Shown: positions 31,758 through 41,734, numbered from the stretch's first letter. The stretch is 64,000 nucleotides of DNA from JAJOKK01 sp965370555 (GCA_965370555.1 CBDUVB010000008.1:3349-67348), one strand, 5' to 3'. Made by a program: numbers and translations. The notes: a model not told the origin generated them from the letters alone.

Positions 31758-34160
31758 CTACGTTCGCACCACAGAGACAATACGATCATCTTCGTCCAAG
31801 TCGATCAGCTTTACCCCACGGGCGTAACGGCCGTAGGTGTTGATCGTTCCTGCGAGGATGCGAATCACCTTCTGTTCGGTGATTATGATGATCTCGTCCT
31901 GGCCGGAGACAATCCCGATCGAGACGAGCGGGCCCGAATCGCGGTCGAGTTTAATCCCGAGAACTCCCTTTCCTCCACGTCCTTGCAGTGGAAAATCGGC
32001 CAAGGAGACACGCTTCCCATAGCCGCGCTCGGTTACCATCAACAGTTTCTTATCCATGGTGATATCCCGCTCCATCGCGGCCATCCCGATCACGCAGTTC
32101 CCCTCTTCAAGTCGTATTCCGATCACTCCGCGCGATGGGCGCTTAGTCAGTCGCACGTCCGCCTCGCGGAAGCGGATCGATTTTCCATCTTGAGTGGCCA
32201 GTATGAGCTCACCATCTCCCGAGGTTCCGTGAACATCGACCAATCGGTCATCCTCATCAGCATTCATGGCGATGATTCCACCTGCATGGACGTTTGAGTA
32301 ATCGGCAAGTCGATTCCGGTTGACGATCCCATTATGGGTCGCCATCAAACAGCGCTGCTCCCCCACTTCTTTAAAATCGGCGATGGGGAGAATGGATCGC
32401 ACAACCTCGTCCTGTTCAAGGGCAACCACAGTACGCAGGTTCTTTCCCACCGCATCACGCTTCATCGACGGAAGCCGATACCCTTGCGTTCGGTAGACCC
32501 TCCGCTGATCAGAGAAGACAAGAATCTCATCGCGTGCATTGACGAGGGAGGTCGAGCAGATATAGTCATCATCCTTCGTCCGCAACCCGATCACCCCCTT
32601 ACCACCGCGTCCCTGGCTGCGGAATTCAATCGCCCGCGGGGCGTTGACGTAGCCGCGGTTGGTGATCGTCACCATAAGGTCATAGTCGGGGATAAGGCCA
32701 TTGAAATCGACGTTCCCGCTCTCATCGGTGATCAGTGTTCGCCGCTCGCTCACATACTTCTCGGCGACCTCATGCAGTTCGCGCTTGATAGTCTCGTCCA
32801 ACAGAATCTCGCTCCCAAGAATCCGTTCGTACTCAGTGATCGCACGCAATTTCTCCTCATACTCAGCATCGATCTTCTCCTGTTCGAGCGCGGTCAACTG
32901 GGAGAGACGCATCTTCAGGATAGCGTCGGTCTGTTCGTCCGTGAGGGCGAGCTCCTCCTTGAGGTGAGCGGCAGCCGTCTTGGTATCCTTCGCGGCTCGG
33001 ATGATCTCGATCACCCGCTCGATATTCGAGAGCGCTATGCGATACCCGTCCAGGATGTGGGCTCGTTTGCGGGCGACGTCCAACCGGTGCTCGGTTCGAC
33101 GGCGCACCACCTCGCGGCGGAAGTCGATGAAACAGTTGAGGATCTCTTTAAGTGTGAGCGTACGCGGATTCCCGTCGAGGATGACAAGGAAGACGGCCGC
33201 GAAGGTTCGTTCGAGCGGGGTGTACTTGAAAAGCTGGTTCAGAACGACATTCGGGTTAGCCGAGCGCTTCAACTCGACGACGATGCGCATCCCTTCGCGG
33301 TCGGACTCATCGCGCAGGTCACTGATCCCGTCGATCTGGCCGGCATGGACCTTATTGGCGATCGACTCCACAATGGTCGATTTCTTTATCAAATACGGAA
33401 TCTCGCTGATGATGATCCGATCATCCTCAATCGTAGCCTTCCCGCGCACACTCATCTTCCCCTGGCCGGTGCGGTACATCTCCTCGATCCCGTCCCGCCC
33501 CATGATTATTCCCCCAGTGGGAAAGTCCGGGCCGGGGATGTGCGCCATAAGGCCCTTCGCCGAGATATGCGGGTCGTCCATCAACGCGATGATCCCATCG
33601 ATAAGTTCGCCCAGGTTGTGCGGTGGAATCTGGGTCGTCATCCCGACGGAGATCCCCCACGCCCCGTTCATCAACAGGTTCGGTACCTTAGCTGGGAGAA
33701 CGACCGGCTCCTGGAGGGAGTCGTCGAAGTTCGGCGTCCAATCGACCGTACCCTCCCCTAGCTCTTCGAGAAACTCGGTGGCGATCGGTGAAAGCTTGGC
33801 CTCGGTGTAACGCATCGCTGCCGATGAATCCCCGTCGATCGACCCGAAGTTTCCCTGTCCATCAACCAGCGGATAGCGGTAGGAGAATGGTTGTGCCATG
33901 TTGACCATCGTATCGTAGATAGCCGTATCTCCGTGCGGATGGAACTTACCCATTACCTCACCGACGATGCGCGCCGATTTCTTGTGCGATTTGGAAGGGA
34001 TCAGGCCAAGTTCACGCAGGCCGTAGAGGATCCGCCGATGCACGGGCTTCAACCCATCGCGCACGTCGGGGATCGCCCTACCACGGATGACGCTCATCGC
34101 ATAGTTGATGTAGGACTGCTCCATCTCCTCTTCGATGAACGTCCTCTCGATTCGCTCCAT
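31758..34160 (-). CDS. gyrA: DNA gyrase subunit A
   Basis: DNA-cleaving subunit of the type IIA topoisomerase, 800 residues. SYINYAMSVIRGRAIPDVRD begins the breakage-reunion domain, and the catalytic tyrosine is in AAMRYTEAKL. The C-terminal beta-pinwheel carries the GyrA box SQGRGGKGVIGL, which argues for gyrase over topoisomerase IV, plus a related LQGRGGKGVLGI in the last blade. gyrB is not in the window. tyrS follows in the same unit. Confidence 0.93.
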   Translation of the reverse strand: MERIERTFIEEEMEQSYINYAMSVIRGRAIPDVRDGLKPVHRRILYGLRELGLIPSKSHKKSARIVGEVMGKFHPHGDTAIYDTMVNMAQPFSYRYPLVDGQGNFGSIDGDSSAAMRYTEAKLSPIATEFLEELGEGTVDWTPNFDDSLQEPVVLPAKVPNLLMNGAWGISVGMTTQIPPHNLGELIDGIIALMDDPHISAKGLMAHIPGPDFPTGGIIMGRDGIEEMYRTGQGKMSVRGKATIEDDRIIISEIPYLIKKSTIVESIANKVHAGQIDGISDLRDESDREGMRIVVELKRSANPNVVLNQLFKYTPLERTFAAVFLVILDGNPRTLTLKEILNCFIDFRREVVRRRTEHRLDVARKRAHILDGYRIALSNIERVIEIIRAAKDTKTAAAHLKEELALTDEQTDAILKMRLSQLTALEQEKIDAEYEEKLRAITEYERILGSEILLDETIKRELHEVAEKYVSERRTLITDESGNVDFNGLIPDYDLMVTITNRGYVNAPRAIEFRSQGRGGKGVIGLRTKDDDYICSTSLVNARDEILVFSDQRRVYRTQGYRLPSMKRDAVGKNLRTVVALEQDEVVRSILPIADFKEVGEQRCLMATHNGIVNRNRLADYSNVHAGGIIAMNADEDDRLVDVHGTSGDGELILATQDGKSIRFREADVRLTKRPSRGVIGIRLEEGNCVIGMAAMERDITMDKKLLMVTERGYGKRVSLADFPLQGRGGKGVLGIKLDRDSGPLVSIGIVSGQDEIIIITEQKVIRILAGTINTYGRYARGVKLIDLDEDDRIVSVVRT

Positions 34161-34242
34161 ACCAAAACCAGCCTCTCGTAACAGGGATATATACCAGTAA
34201 AGGTTACCGGAATTCTAGATGGGATGCAAACTTAAGCGCGTT

Positions 34243-35391
34243 TTAGATGATGGTGAATGGGTCGACCGCGTCACGTAGCGCGTCCCCCAAGAAGTTGAAC
34301 GCGAGGACCGCGACAACGATAAAGACACCTGGGATCAGGAGCCACGGATGTTCCTCTATCCCCGAGATGTTCGTCGCCGCGTTCAACAGCTGGCCCCAGC
34401 TCGTCATCGGCTCGTGAATGCCATAACCAAGGAAGGAGAGCGCCGCCTCGGTGAGCATCATCCCGGGAATGGTCAGCGTTGCTGCAACGACGAGGTAGCT
34501 CGTGATGTTCGGGGTGATGTGGCGCAGGATGATCCGTATATCACTCGATCCGGCCGCCTTTGCGGCGGAAACGAAATCCATCTGGCGGATAGCGAGGACC
34601 TGCCCGCGGATTATCCGCGCCATCCCTGCCCAGCTGACTATGGCCAAGGCCGCGATGATACCCAAGAAGACAATGGTGGCAGGAAATCCAAATCCCGAAA
34701 GGGCCGCCCCCATCACCAGGAGGATCGGGAGACCTGGTATCGCCATGAAGACCTCCCCAAATCGTTGGAGGAACATATCGATCCCCCCGCCGTAGTACCC
34801 GGAGATCCCTCCCAGAACAATCCCTATCGGGAAGATGATCAAGATAACGAGCGGACCGACCGCAAGGGAGATCCTCCCTCCGATCATGGTGCGGGTGAAC
34901 AGATCGCGTCCATACGCATCCGCTCCAAGGAGGAAGATCATCGCTTCGTCGCCATTCGCTGAACGGGCTCCGAAGAGGTGAATGTCGGTCTTAAATAGAC
35001 CAAGCATTTTGTACTCGGAGCCGCGGACGAAGAGGCGGATGTAGTATTTTGTGCTCGTGTCCTCGACAAAGGTCGGTGTATAGGTCACCCGGTCGAACTG
35101 CCGCGTGGTTTTGTAGACGAACGGGCGCAAGGAGAAACCATCATCACTGCGAAAATGGAGCGTAGACGGGGGAGAGAAGGAGTAGGAATTGTACTGGTCC
35201 TTATAGTCGTATGGCGCGACAAACTCCGCAAAGACCGCGCTCACAACTAAGATCAGCACGATCACCATACCGATGTTACCCAAACGGTGTTTGCGAAAGG
35301 CTCGCCAGATCATCTGCCCCTGGGAGAGGCTTACGTGCTCGCGCTTTCTAACTTCTTTCTCTAATTCCTTCTTCTTGCGAAACCACGCCAT
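34243..35391 (-). CDS. Peptide-type ABC transporter permease (DppC/OppC family)
   Basis: A 382-residue membrane subunit. After the first helix there is a long external insert of about 100 residues (DDGFSLRPFVYKTTRQFDRV ... FKTDIHLFGARSANGDEAMI) before LLGADAYGRDLFTRTMIGGR, where most OppC proteins have a short loop. The ATPase-coupling loop is AAKAAGSSDIRIILRHITPN. It lies 23 bases after the partner permease. No ATPase genes follow; gyrA is next. Confidence 0.9.
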   Translation of the reverse strand: MAWFRKKKELEKEVRKREHVSLSQGQMIWRAFRKHRLGNIGMVIVLILVVSAVFAEFVAPYDYKDQYNSYSFSPPSTLHFRSDDGFSLRPFVYKTTRQFDRVTYTPTFVEDTSTKYYIRLFVRGSEYKMLGLFKTDIHLFGARSANGDEAMIFLLGADAYGRDLFTRTMIGGRISLAVGPLVILIIFPIGIVLGGISGYYGGGIDMFLQRFGEVFMAIPGLPILLVMGAALSGFGFPATIVFLGIIAALAIVSWAGMARIIRGQVLAIRQMDFVSAAKAAGSSDIRIILRHITPNITSYLVVAATLTIPGMMLTEAALSFLGYGIHEPMTSWGQLLNAATNISGIEEHPWLLIPGVFIVVAVLAFNFLGDALRDAVDPFTII

Positions 35392-35414
35392 AGTCTATTT
35401 ATCTCCTTAAAATC

Positions 35415-36407
35415 TTAGCCGTAGCGGATCCGTGGATCGACCCAGGCGAGCAGGATGTCCGCGAGCAGGTTCCCAATCAGCAAGAATAAGCTGAAGAAGA
35501 GGAGCCCGCCCATGATCACGTACGTATCCTGCCCCTGCAAGGCAGAAAAGAACGCCCGCTCTACAGTCGGCAGATTGAGGACGATCGCCGTCACCAGAGA
35601 GCCGGAGACCAGTCCGGGAAGGCTCATCCCGAGCATGCTTACCAGCGGATTGATCGCGTTTCGGACCGCGTGCTTGTAGATGACGACCCTTTCATTCAGA
35701 CCCTTGGCGCGTGCCGTCTGGACGTACTGGAGCGACAGGGTATCGAGGAGGCTCCCGCGCATGTAGCGCAGCAACCCGGCCATCCCGGAGGTGCCTATCA
35801 CCAGCCACGCCGGCCAAATGTGCCACAAGAGGTTCCAAAACTTCGCCAGCGACCAGGGAACCCCGATAAAGCGATTGTCGAACAGTCCACCGACTCCCAA
35901 ACCGTAGTTCCCTACCTTGAAGATCGCGACAAGGACCCACAGCACAACCAGCGCGAAGAAGAAGTTGGGGACGGAAAGCCCTAAGAAACCGAAGAAAGTA
36001 AGGGTATGATCGCTCGGCTTGTACTGGTGGGTCGCGGAGTAGATCCCCAGTGGGATGGCGATGAGCCATGTCAATAGCATCGTGGTTGATGCGATGATTA
36101 TCGTCCACATAAATCGGTCGCCCATGAACAGGGTCCAGTAGACCGGCCGCATCGTCGCAAACGACGTACCAAAGTCACCCTTGGTGATTATCTGTTTGAA
36201 CCATAGCCAGTACTGAACGACAAATGGCTTATCGAGCCCGTAGTTGGCCTTCATCCGGTTCAATGTCTCCTGCGTGACCTGTGGGTTCATCCTCGCCCGG
36301 CTCAGGTAATCACCTGGCATGACTTGAATGAGACCGAACGAAATCACCGAGACAAGGATCAACAGCGGGAGCATGTAGAGAGTCCGCCGAACGATATATG
36401 TAATCAA
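35415..36407 (-). CDS. Peptide-type ABC transporter permease (DppB/OppB family)
   Basis: A 330-residue membrane subunit beginning at TTG 36407 (ITYIVRRTLYMLPLLILVSV), with AGGGA upstream. The family motifs are VMPGDYLSRARMN, YGLDKPFVVQYWLWFKQIIT and the coupling loop YVQTARAKGLNERVVIYKHA. It pairs with the next permease to form the channel. Confidence 0.9.
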   Translation of the reverse strand: MITYIVRRTLYMLPLLILVSVISFGLIQVMPGDYLSRARMNPQVTQETLNRMKANYGLDKPFVVQYWLWFKQIITKGDFGTSFATMRPVYWTLFMGDRFMWTIIIASTTMLLTWLIAIPLGIYSATHQYKPSDHTLTFFGFLGLSVPNFFFALVVLWVLVAIFKVGNYGLGVGGLFDNRFIGVPWSLAKFWNLLWHIWPAWLVIGTSGMAGLLRYMRGSLLDTLSLQYVQTARAKGLNERVVIYKHAVRNAINPLVSMLGMSLPGLVSGSLVTAIVLNLPTVERAFFSALQGQDTYVIMGGLLFFSLFLLIGNLLADILLAWVDPRIRYG

Positions 36408-36473
36408 AAGAAATTCCCTTTACGAAGATAAGGTGGGGCACAGTAGATCCAGTGCCCCACCTCAATTAGCCGC

Positions 36474-38309
36474 TTACTTGCGGAAGGCCAGGTCCATCGT
36501 CAGGCCGTTACTGCCACTCGGTGTGGCGGACGGGCTAGCGATATTCGCGTTCCCCAGCGTGTTGGAGTAGGCGTAGGTGAACGCCGAGTTGACGGTGTAT
36601 ACAAGGCCCAGGTCATCATCAGCCAGCGTGACCTGGTACTCCTTGTAGATCTCAAACGCCTCGTCGTTGTCGAGCGTCGCTACGGCAGCATCGAGAAGCC
36701 CATCGATCTTCTTCTCCAACTCGGTTGGCTCATCGGCAGCAGAGTAGTGCCAGAAGTGCAAGCCTCCGCCCGAGCTATAGACGTTCGCCCCGCTGTTCGG
36801 CTCGTTTCCACCGGTCAGTCCGAGGACGATCATCTCGCCGGTCGAGGCGAAGAGCTTGTCGACCAGCGTATTGAAGTCGACAGGAATGAAGTTGAGCTTG
36901 AGCCCAATCTTGGCCGCACGGTCGGAGACGATGAGGCAGACCCCTTCGCGCACGGTGTTTCCGGCGTTGGTGTTCATTTCGATCTCAACGCGCGTTCCGT
37001 CCTCGTAGTCGCGCCAGCCATCGCCGTCGCGATCGATGATCCCGATTCCGTCTAGGAGCTCTCCAGCTTTAACGAGGGAGTACTCGAAGACGACCGCGTC
37101 CGTCTCGGTTACCGGTCCACCGTAGTAGTCACGACCAGCGTAGAACGGGGAGAGGTAGCTCACCGGGCTCCACTGTGGAACAGCAAGGCCGTTGAAGAGC
37201 GTATCGATCATCGCCTGTTTGTCGACTAGGTGTGCCATCGCCGCACGGAAGTCGCGCGTGCGGAAGAGGGTCCGCAGGTTCTCGTACGTCCCCTCGGCAA
37301 GGCCGATATCCTGGTTGATCCCGATCCACGAGGTCCCGTAGTTTGCCACATCCGGATCCACGAGGACGGTGAGGTTCTTCACCGCTTCCTCGCGCTTGAG
37401 GATGGGGACGTCGGTCGCGCGGATTCCGAGACAATCGAGTTCGCCGTTACGGAACTTGAGGAGCGACACGTCCTGGCTCGCCACCGTCAGCACCACGTAC
37501 TTGTCGAAGTAAGGGAGCTGCGTCCCTTCTGCATCGTAGTGGTAGTAGTAAGGGTTTCGCACCAGGGTCACGTACTGGTCAGGGGCGTAGCTCTCGACCA
37601 TGAATGGGCCCATCCCGACGAGTTCCGCGGGATCGGTATCGAGTCCCCACGAGGAGTTGAACGTACCCACGGGCACGTCCGGGTTGAGCTTGTGCACGTA
37701 CTGTGCCACCGCGTGCTTCGGGAGGATCGGTGTGCCGATCGAGTTCAGGATCGGGCGGAAGATCATCGACAGGGTGACCTTCACCGTGTAATCGTCGACC
37801 TTCTCCACCACCGGGTAGGTATCATCCGGAAGGATGAGGATGTCGCGGGTGTCGGTCTCAACGTCCTCGTTATAGATAAGGTCGTTGAACGTGAAGACGA
37901 CGTCATCCGCGGTGAACGGCTCGCCGTCGGACCACTTGAGCCCTTCTCGCAGGTGGAAGGTGATCACCAAGTTATCCTCAGAGATGTCCCAGCCCTTCGC
38001 GAGCTCCGCCTCGAGCGCTCCGGTGACAGGGTTGATGTCGACCAGACCGCGCAGCATCATGTTGCAGTACTGAGTGGTGCTCGTCTCGTGCGCGGTAACA
38101 ACGTTCCACTTCTTGGGGTCGCTGATCGAGGCGACGTACATCGTGCCGCCTCGAACACCAGGCTCCTGGTTCTCGTAGGACGTGCCCGCCACACCAAGAG
38201 GGATGATCTTTGCGTCTGCCGGCTGCGTCGCATAGCCTTGTGCCATAACGATGGCAGAGGCAGAGAAAACGACCAGCAAGGCCGCCATAACTAAAACTAG
38301 CTTTTTCAT
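36474..38309 (-). CDS. Extracellular solute-binding protein family 5
   Basis: A 611-residue binding protein of the peptide/opine/oligosaccharide ABC type. The signal peptide ends SAIVMAQGY without a lipobox Cys. Family-5 segments are LVITFHLREGLKWSDGEPFT and ADDVVFTFNDL, with RTRDFRAAMAHLVDKQAMID further on. AAGGAGG precedes the ATG. The large size resembles Thermotoga-type oligosaccharide or peptide binders; the ligand cannot be told. It is followed by dppB- and dppC-like genes. Confidence 0.9.
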   Translation of the reverse strand: MKKLVLVMAALLVVFSASAIVMAQGYATQPADAKIIPLGVAGTSYENQEPGVRGGTMYVASISDPKKWNVVTAHETSTTQYCNMMLRGLVDINPVTGALEAELAKGWDISEDNLVITFHLREGLKWSDGEPFTADDVVFTFNDLIYNEDVETDTRDILILPDDTYPVVEKVDDYTVKVTLSMIFRPILNSIGTPILPKHAVAQYVHKLNPDVPVGTFNSSWGLDTDPAELVGMGPFMVESYAPDQYVTLVRNPYYYHYDAEGTQLPYFDKYVVLTVASQDVSLLKFRNGELDCLGIRATDVPILKREEAVKNLTVLVDPDVANYGTSWIGINQDIGLAEGTYENLRTLFRTRDFRAAMAHLVDKQAMIDTLFNGLAVPQWSPVSYLSPFYAGRDYYGGPVTETDAVVFEYSLVKAGELLDGIGIIDRDGDGWRDYEDGTRVEIEMNTNAGNTVREGVCLIVSDRAAKIGLKLNFIPVDFNTLVDKLFASTGEMIVLGLTGGNEPNSGANVYSSGGGLHFWHYSAADEPTELEKKIDGLLDAAVATLDNDEAFEIYKEYQVTLADDDLGLVYTVNSAFTYAYSNTLGNANIASPSATPSGSNGLTMDLAFRK

Positions 38310-38345
38310 TGAATTACCTCCTTAATCAATCACCAAGCTCGCTTT

Positions 38346-39137
38346 CTACGAACCGTAGCGAACAGCCAGCGCGACCTTGTAAGCAGCGCGATACTCGGCA
38401 CTCTTCGTCCCAGCGATGGAGAGAAGGGTCGTCTCGATGTCGAGCGCTGTCAGGTCCGAGTTAATAAGAAGCGTAGCGAGGGCGATACTGCCTGCCACGC
38501 GCATACCCGCGCTCTCCCCGTTGATCGCCAACTCCTCGAGTTCGGCCTGGGTCTTGGGGTTGAACGAGAGGTAGAACCCGGACAGGATTTCACCGGCAGC
38601 GTACGCCAGTTCATCGCTATCGTTGGTCACTGCCTGTACCTCAAGATCCTCTGCTTTCAAGGACCCACGCATCATAAAGTAGTACGCCTTGGCAGCAGCG
38701 AGTTTCATCTCATGGGTCTCACCATTTATCGCAATGTCCTTGAGATAATCGGTCAGGCTAAAGTCCTCGGCCTCACTCGTAACCGAGATAAGGTAGATCA
38801 TCGCCGGTTCAATCGCAGCGGCACGGATCATCGGATCCGCTGTCCCCTTCAGAATAGCCATGATCTCTTCTTCCGTCTTCGCACGATACTGGATGGCAAG
38901 GGCCCCGCTCGCCGCGGTGCGCAGACCGATCGTGCGTCCGTTCGCCGCTAGAGCTTCCAGATCCGCTTCCGTCATCGTATCCGCATAGGAACCGGCAAGA
39001 GCGATTCCAGCAGCAGCGCTAATCTCGGGGATGAGTTCGTCCGAGACAATCGTCTCCAGACTCGCCACAGCCGCCATCGAGAACAGAGCTACCACACAAG
39101 CAACAACTACCAGTGCCCGAAGGCCAGTAAGTTTCAT
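38346..39137 (-). CDS. Secreted helical-repeat (HEAT-like) protein
   Basis: A 263-residue precursor; the ATG at 39137 follows GGGAGG and gives a clean signal peptide ending MAAVASLET. The mature part consists of recurring ~38-residue helical units with a shared xLAxNGxTxxxRxAA pattern: ALAANGRTIGLRTAASGALA, DIAINGETHEMKLAAAKAYY, ELAINGESAGMRVAGSIALA. This looks like HEAT/ARM-type protein-binding repeats. It lies 36 bases upstream of the binding-protein gene and shares its promoter. I do not recognise the family; a link to the transporter is inferred from position only. Confidence 0.65.
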   Translation of the reverse strand: MKLTGLRALVVVACVVALFSMAAVASLETIVSDELIPEISAAAGIALAGSYADTMTEADLEALAANGRTIGLRTAASGALAIQYRAKTEEEIMAILKGTADPMIRAAAIEPAMIYLISVTSEAEDFSLTDYLKDIAINGETHEMKLAAAKAYYFMMRGSLKAEDLEVQAVTNDSDELAYAAGEILSGFYLSFNPKTQAELEELAINGESAGMRVAGSIALATLLINSDLTALDIETTLLSIAGTKSAEYRAAYKVALAVRYGS

Positions 39138-39263
39138 TCTTGTACCTCCCTTATTACATTTACCACTATCGACCCAACATGCCCACTTACCGCGCGCCAT
39201 CACCTCCAACAATACGCAAGCCAATCTAGTGGAGTGCCTTGCGGAATCTATTTGATCATTAGT

Positions 39264-39293
39264 AGGATACCACAGATAGCGCCCCTTTGTCAA
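39264..39293 (-). promoter_or_regulatory. Promoter of the helical-repeat/transporter unit
   Basis: Minus strand TTGACA (39293-39288), 18-base spacer, TATCCT (39269-39264). It leaves a leader of about 120 bases before the ATG at 39137. Confidence 0.65.
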
Positions 39294-39339
39294 TCATCCA
39301 TAGGCCATCCAAACGGCGTCCATAAACATCACTCTATTC

Positions 39340-41136
39340 TTACTCATTGCAGGGTAAAAACGAGGAAAAGAGGGATTCTTCGACCTCTTCTCGCGTCGTC
39401 GCGCACACCTCGCTGAGCGCCGTGTCGAACGAAAGGTATCTATCCAAGGGGGAGGTTGCGATCCAGATCTCGCGCAGGTTTTCTCCCCCGTATCTCTCAA
39501 GGAGATAATACAGAAGGAGACCGGCTTCTACCTCGACCGTTCTCTGAGAGGCCATCCCAAAGTCGATTGAGGATAGTGAGAACCATAGTTCCTCCCGCCG
39601 CAACCGGCACCCTTCTTCCACAAGGAGATCCTCATCACAAGAGAGGGCCATGGCCACTCCGGCGCGCAGAAGCCGCGAGTACGTATCCTTCCCCCAAGCA
39701 TAAATAGGGAGGACCTCTCCCATGCGGTATACAGCGTCATCCTTAGGAAGGAGGTGAAGCGTCGCGTTCTTCTCCGAAGAGAGAGGGATGAGGAACTCTC
39801 CCCTGTCCCGTGTTTCCGTATCGGGATGGAAGAAGAGGGTCATCCGCTCTGGAAGGTCGCTTAGTGAAAGGGCTAGCCTGTTGATCATACTTTCATAAAC
39901 GCGCTCGATCTGTGAGATCTCCGGCCACCCTTCCCGGGAGACCTGCGGCGAGACAAAGATCCGCAGGCCATGTGCTTCTGTCACTGTCCATCCCTCGTAT
40001 AGGGCGAGAAGAGCCTGCATGTCGTCCTTTGCCTCTCCCTCTTCGATGTGGGAGATCAGCGTCCTTGCTTCGGTGAATGCTCCTACCGCAAGAGCACACC
40101 GCACAGCAAGGGTTATCTCACCCTGAGAAAGATCCTCGACGTGCCACGTGCTCGACCTTGTCCACGCTGCGTCGGGGAACCCTCCTCCCAGCAGATAGTA
40201 AACCGATAAGAACGGGAAATCGGGGGCATCTCGTCCTGCTTCGATCCCTGCCGCGTACCAGCGCGCACCCATCTCCTCCGGTGGTGCCGAATCGATGCGG
40301 TTGAGGAGGTTTACCGTCGATCCCCTTCCCCACGCTTGTTTCACCGCACGGATTCCGCCCTTCGTCTCGATGAGAAACTGGACGAATGAAGCCGCTTCCA
40401 GTGCCAGGATATCCTCTGGCGATACCTCTCCGTGCACGGAAAGCCCAAACAACTTCCGGAGATCGCTGAATGCGATCGACACCGGGGAGTACGGGGAATC
40501 GAACTGCTGATAGATCGACTCCGGGAAACGCCCCCTCTCCTCCGCGCGGATCAGTTCCGGTAAGGAGAGGAAGAGCCGATCCGGCACGGCTGCAACCACC
40601 GCATGGAAGTCCCGCTTCGGCTCCATCGCGTATAGCCTTGTCCCCGCATGGAGGATCTGCGATCCGCACCGGCCCCACCCAAATGCGAGTACCAGCTCAG
40701 CCAGGCGGCCACGCGGATCCTCCCCAACGAGGAGATCGAGTGGAGCCAGATAGACCGAACGTGCCTCGGGGCTCTTACGTTTGCTGATCGAAGTCTGCAT
40801 CGAGGAAGTATCGTCGTGGACGAAGACATCGATCGGAGTCGGAACAAGATCGGGATTGACATCGAGAAGATCGAGGAGTTCCTCGTAATCTTGCTTTAGC
40901 ACCTCGGCGAGCGCAGCGTGATCCTCCCGCCCTGGGCTATCCTTCTGATAGCGAAGGACGAAGTCTCCTTCCTTATAGTAGACGGTCCCTTCAAGCTCTG
41001 GTGTAGCCACCGGCTCAATGACAAGCACGAGGATGAGGACGGCAATCCCGATAGCGATCCCCCCAAGCGCCAATCCACCGACCAGGGTGACCACGGGGTG
41101 GCGCAAGATCTTCTCAAACAGGCTTTTAACACGCAT
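39340..41136 (-). CDS. Membrane-anchored protein of unknown function
   Basis: A 598-residue protein with one N-terminal transmembrane helix (VTLVGGLALGGIAIGIAVLI and onward), the rest probably external. It appears to hold two related halves, each with a mechanosensor/peptidase-MA-like opening: YQKDSPGREDHAALAEVLKQ...IDVFVHDD and FVSPQVSREGWPEISQIERV...MTLFFHPD. The zinc HExxH motif of peptidase-MA proteins is not seen, so a non-catalytic relative is more likely. It stands alone between promoters. Confidence 0.6.
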   Translation of the reverse strand: MRVKSLFEKILRHPVVTLVGGLALGGIAIGIAVLILVLVIEPVATPELEGTVYYKEGDFVLRYQKDSPGREDHAALAEVLKQDYEELLDLLDVNPDLVPTPIDVFVHDDTSSMQTSISKRKSPEARSVYLAPLDLLVGEDPRGRLAELVLAFGWGRCGSQILHAGTRLYAMEPKRDFHAVVAAVPDRLFLSLPELIRAEERGRFPESIYQQFDSPYSPVSIAFSDLRKLFGLSVHGEVSPEDILALEAASFVQFLIETKGGIRAVKQAWGRGSTVNLLNRIDSAPPEEMGARWYAAGIEAGRDAPDFPFLSVYYLLGGGFPDAAWTRSSTWHVEDLSQGEITLAVRCALAVGAFTEARTLISHIEEGEAKDDMQALLALYEGWTVTEAHGLRIFVSPQVSREGWPEISQIERVYESMINRLALSLSDLPERMTLFFHPDTETRDRGEFLIPLSSEKNATLHLLPKDDAVYRMGEVLPIYAWGKDTYSRLLRAGVAMALSCDEDLLVEEGCRLRREELWFSLSSIDFGMASQRTVEVEAGLLLYYLLERYGGENLREIWIATSPLDRYLSFDTALSEVCATTREEVEESLFSSFLPCNE

Positions 41137-41145
41137 AGTTCACCC

Positions 41146-41151
41146 ATTATA
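41146..41151 (-). promoter_or_regulatory. -10 box very close to a start codon
   Basis: A minus-strand TATAAT ends nine bases before the ATG at 41136, so the mRNA would be leaderless or nearly so. No good -35 is visible. Confidence 0.35.
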
Positions 41152-41165
41152 ACCTATTCTTGAAG

Positions 41166-41285
41166 CGGAGAGGGAGGGATTGAGAGATCGGGGGGTTGAA
41201 GAATTGAATCATTGAGTGATCGGGAGATTGAATGATTAAGCTGTTAAATTACTCAATCACTCACTCGTTAAATCACGCAATTTTT
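41166..41285. repeat. ATTGA/TCAAT-type inverted repeat region
   Basis: The left part contains GAATTGAATCATTGAGTGAT and GAGATTGAATGATTAAG; the right part contains AATTACTCAATCACTCAC and TTAAATCACGCAATTTTTT. It folds into a long imperfect hairpin ending in T-rich sequence. The first ~45 bases closely match 44281-44386. Confidence 0.65.
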
Positions 41286-41354
41286 TCCTCTGCGGTTAAA
41301 TTTGCCCTTCTATACGGGGAAAGAGGATTTGCGCAGCAGGCTGGACCGCCTCCT

Positions 41355-41384
41355 TTGACAGAAGAATAAGGGCGTTGCTATACT
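41355..41384 (+). promoter_or_regulatory. Strong sigma-70-type promoter of spoVS-argS
   Basis: TTGACA (41355-41360), 18-base spacer, TATACT (41379-41384), about 49 bases before spoVS. Confidence 0.8.
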
Positions 41385-41432
41385 GATCGAGCAGGGGTTG
41401 CAGCGTATCGCAAAGCACGCGACAGCAGGAGA

Positions 41433-41699
41433 ATGGCCATGAAAATATTGAGGGTTGCATCCCGCTCAAATCTGAATCCGACCGCCGGAGCGATCGCCAG
41501 TGTCCTGGAGGAACATGGTGTCGTTGAGATTCACGCGATCGGTGCCGGTGCCGTCAATCAGACCGTAAAAGCGATCGCCATCGCACGGCGGATGGTGGAA
41601 GAAGAGGGAAAGGCCCCGATCAAGGTCATCCCTGGATTCATCGAGCTCGAAATCGACGGGGAGACGAAGACCGGGATCCGCTTCATCGTCGAAAGGTAG
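41433..41699 (+). CDS. spoVS: SpoVS-family protein
   Basis: An 88-residue Alba-fold protein: ILRVASRSNLNPTAGAIASV, EIHAIGAGAVNQTVKAIAIA and IEIDGETKTGIRFIVE-like end (here LEIDGETKTGIRF). The family affects septation and sporulation in Bacillus, but it is widespread in non-sporulating anaerobes, and nothing here indicates sporulation. The start could be the second Met, two codons later. It is the first gene of the unit with argS, ftsY and perhaps ppdK. Confidence 0.93.
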   Translation: MAMKILRVASRSNLNPTAGAIASVLEEHGVVEIHAIGAGAVNQTVKAIAIARRMVEEEGKAPIKVIPGFIELEIDGETKTGIRFIVER

Positions 41700-41734
41700 C
41701 TTCCCCGTTCGTCACCTTATAGAATAACACCATC

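Noticed and set aside
31758..34160. Second GyrA box as a novelty
   Set aside because: RGGKG-type motifs in the last pinwheel blade occur in other GyrA proteins known to me, so it is ordinary.
41433..41699. Evidence for sporulation
   Set aside because: SpoVS-family genes are common in non-sporulating anaerobes, and no other sporulation gene is present here.
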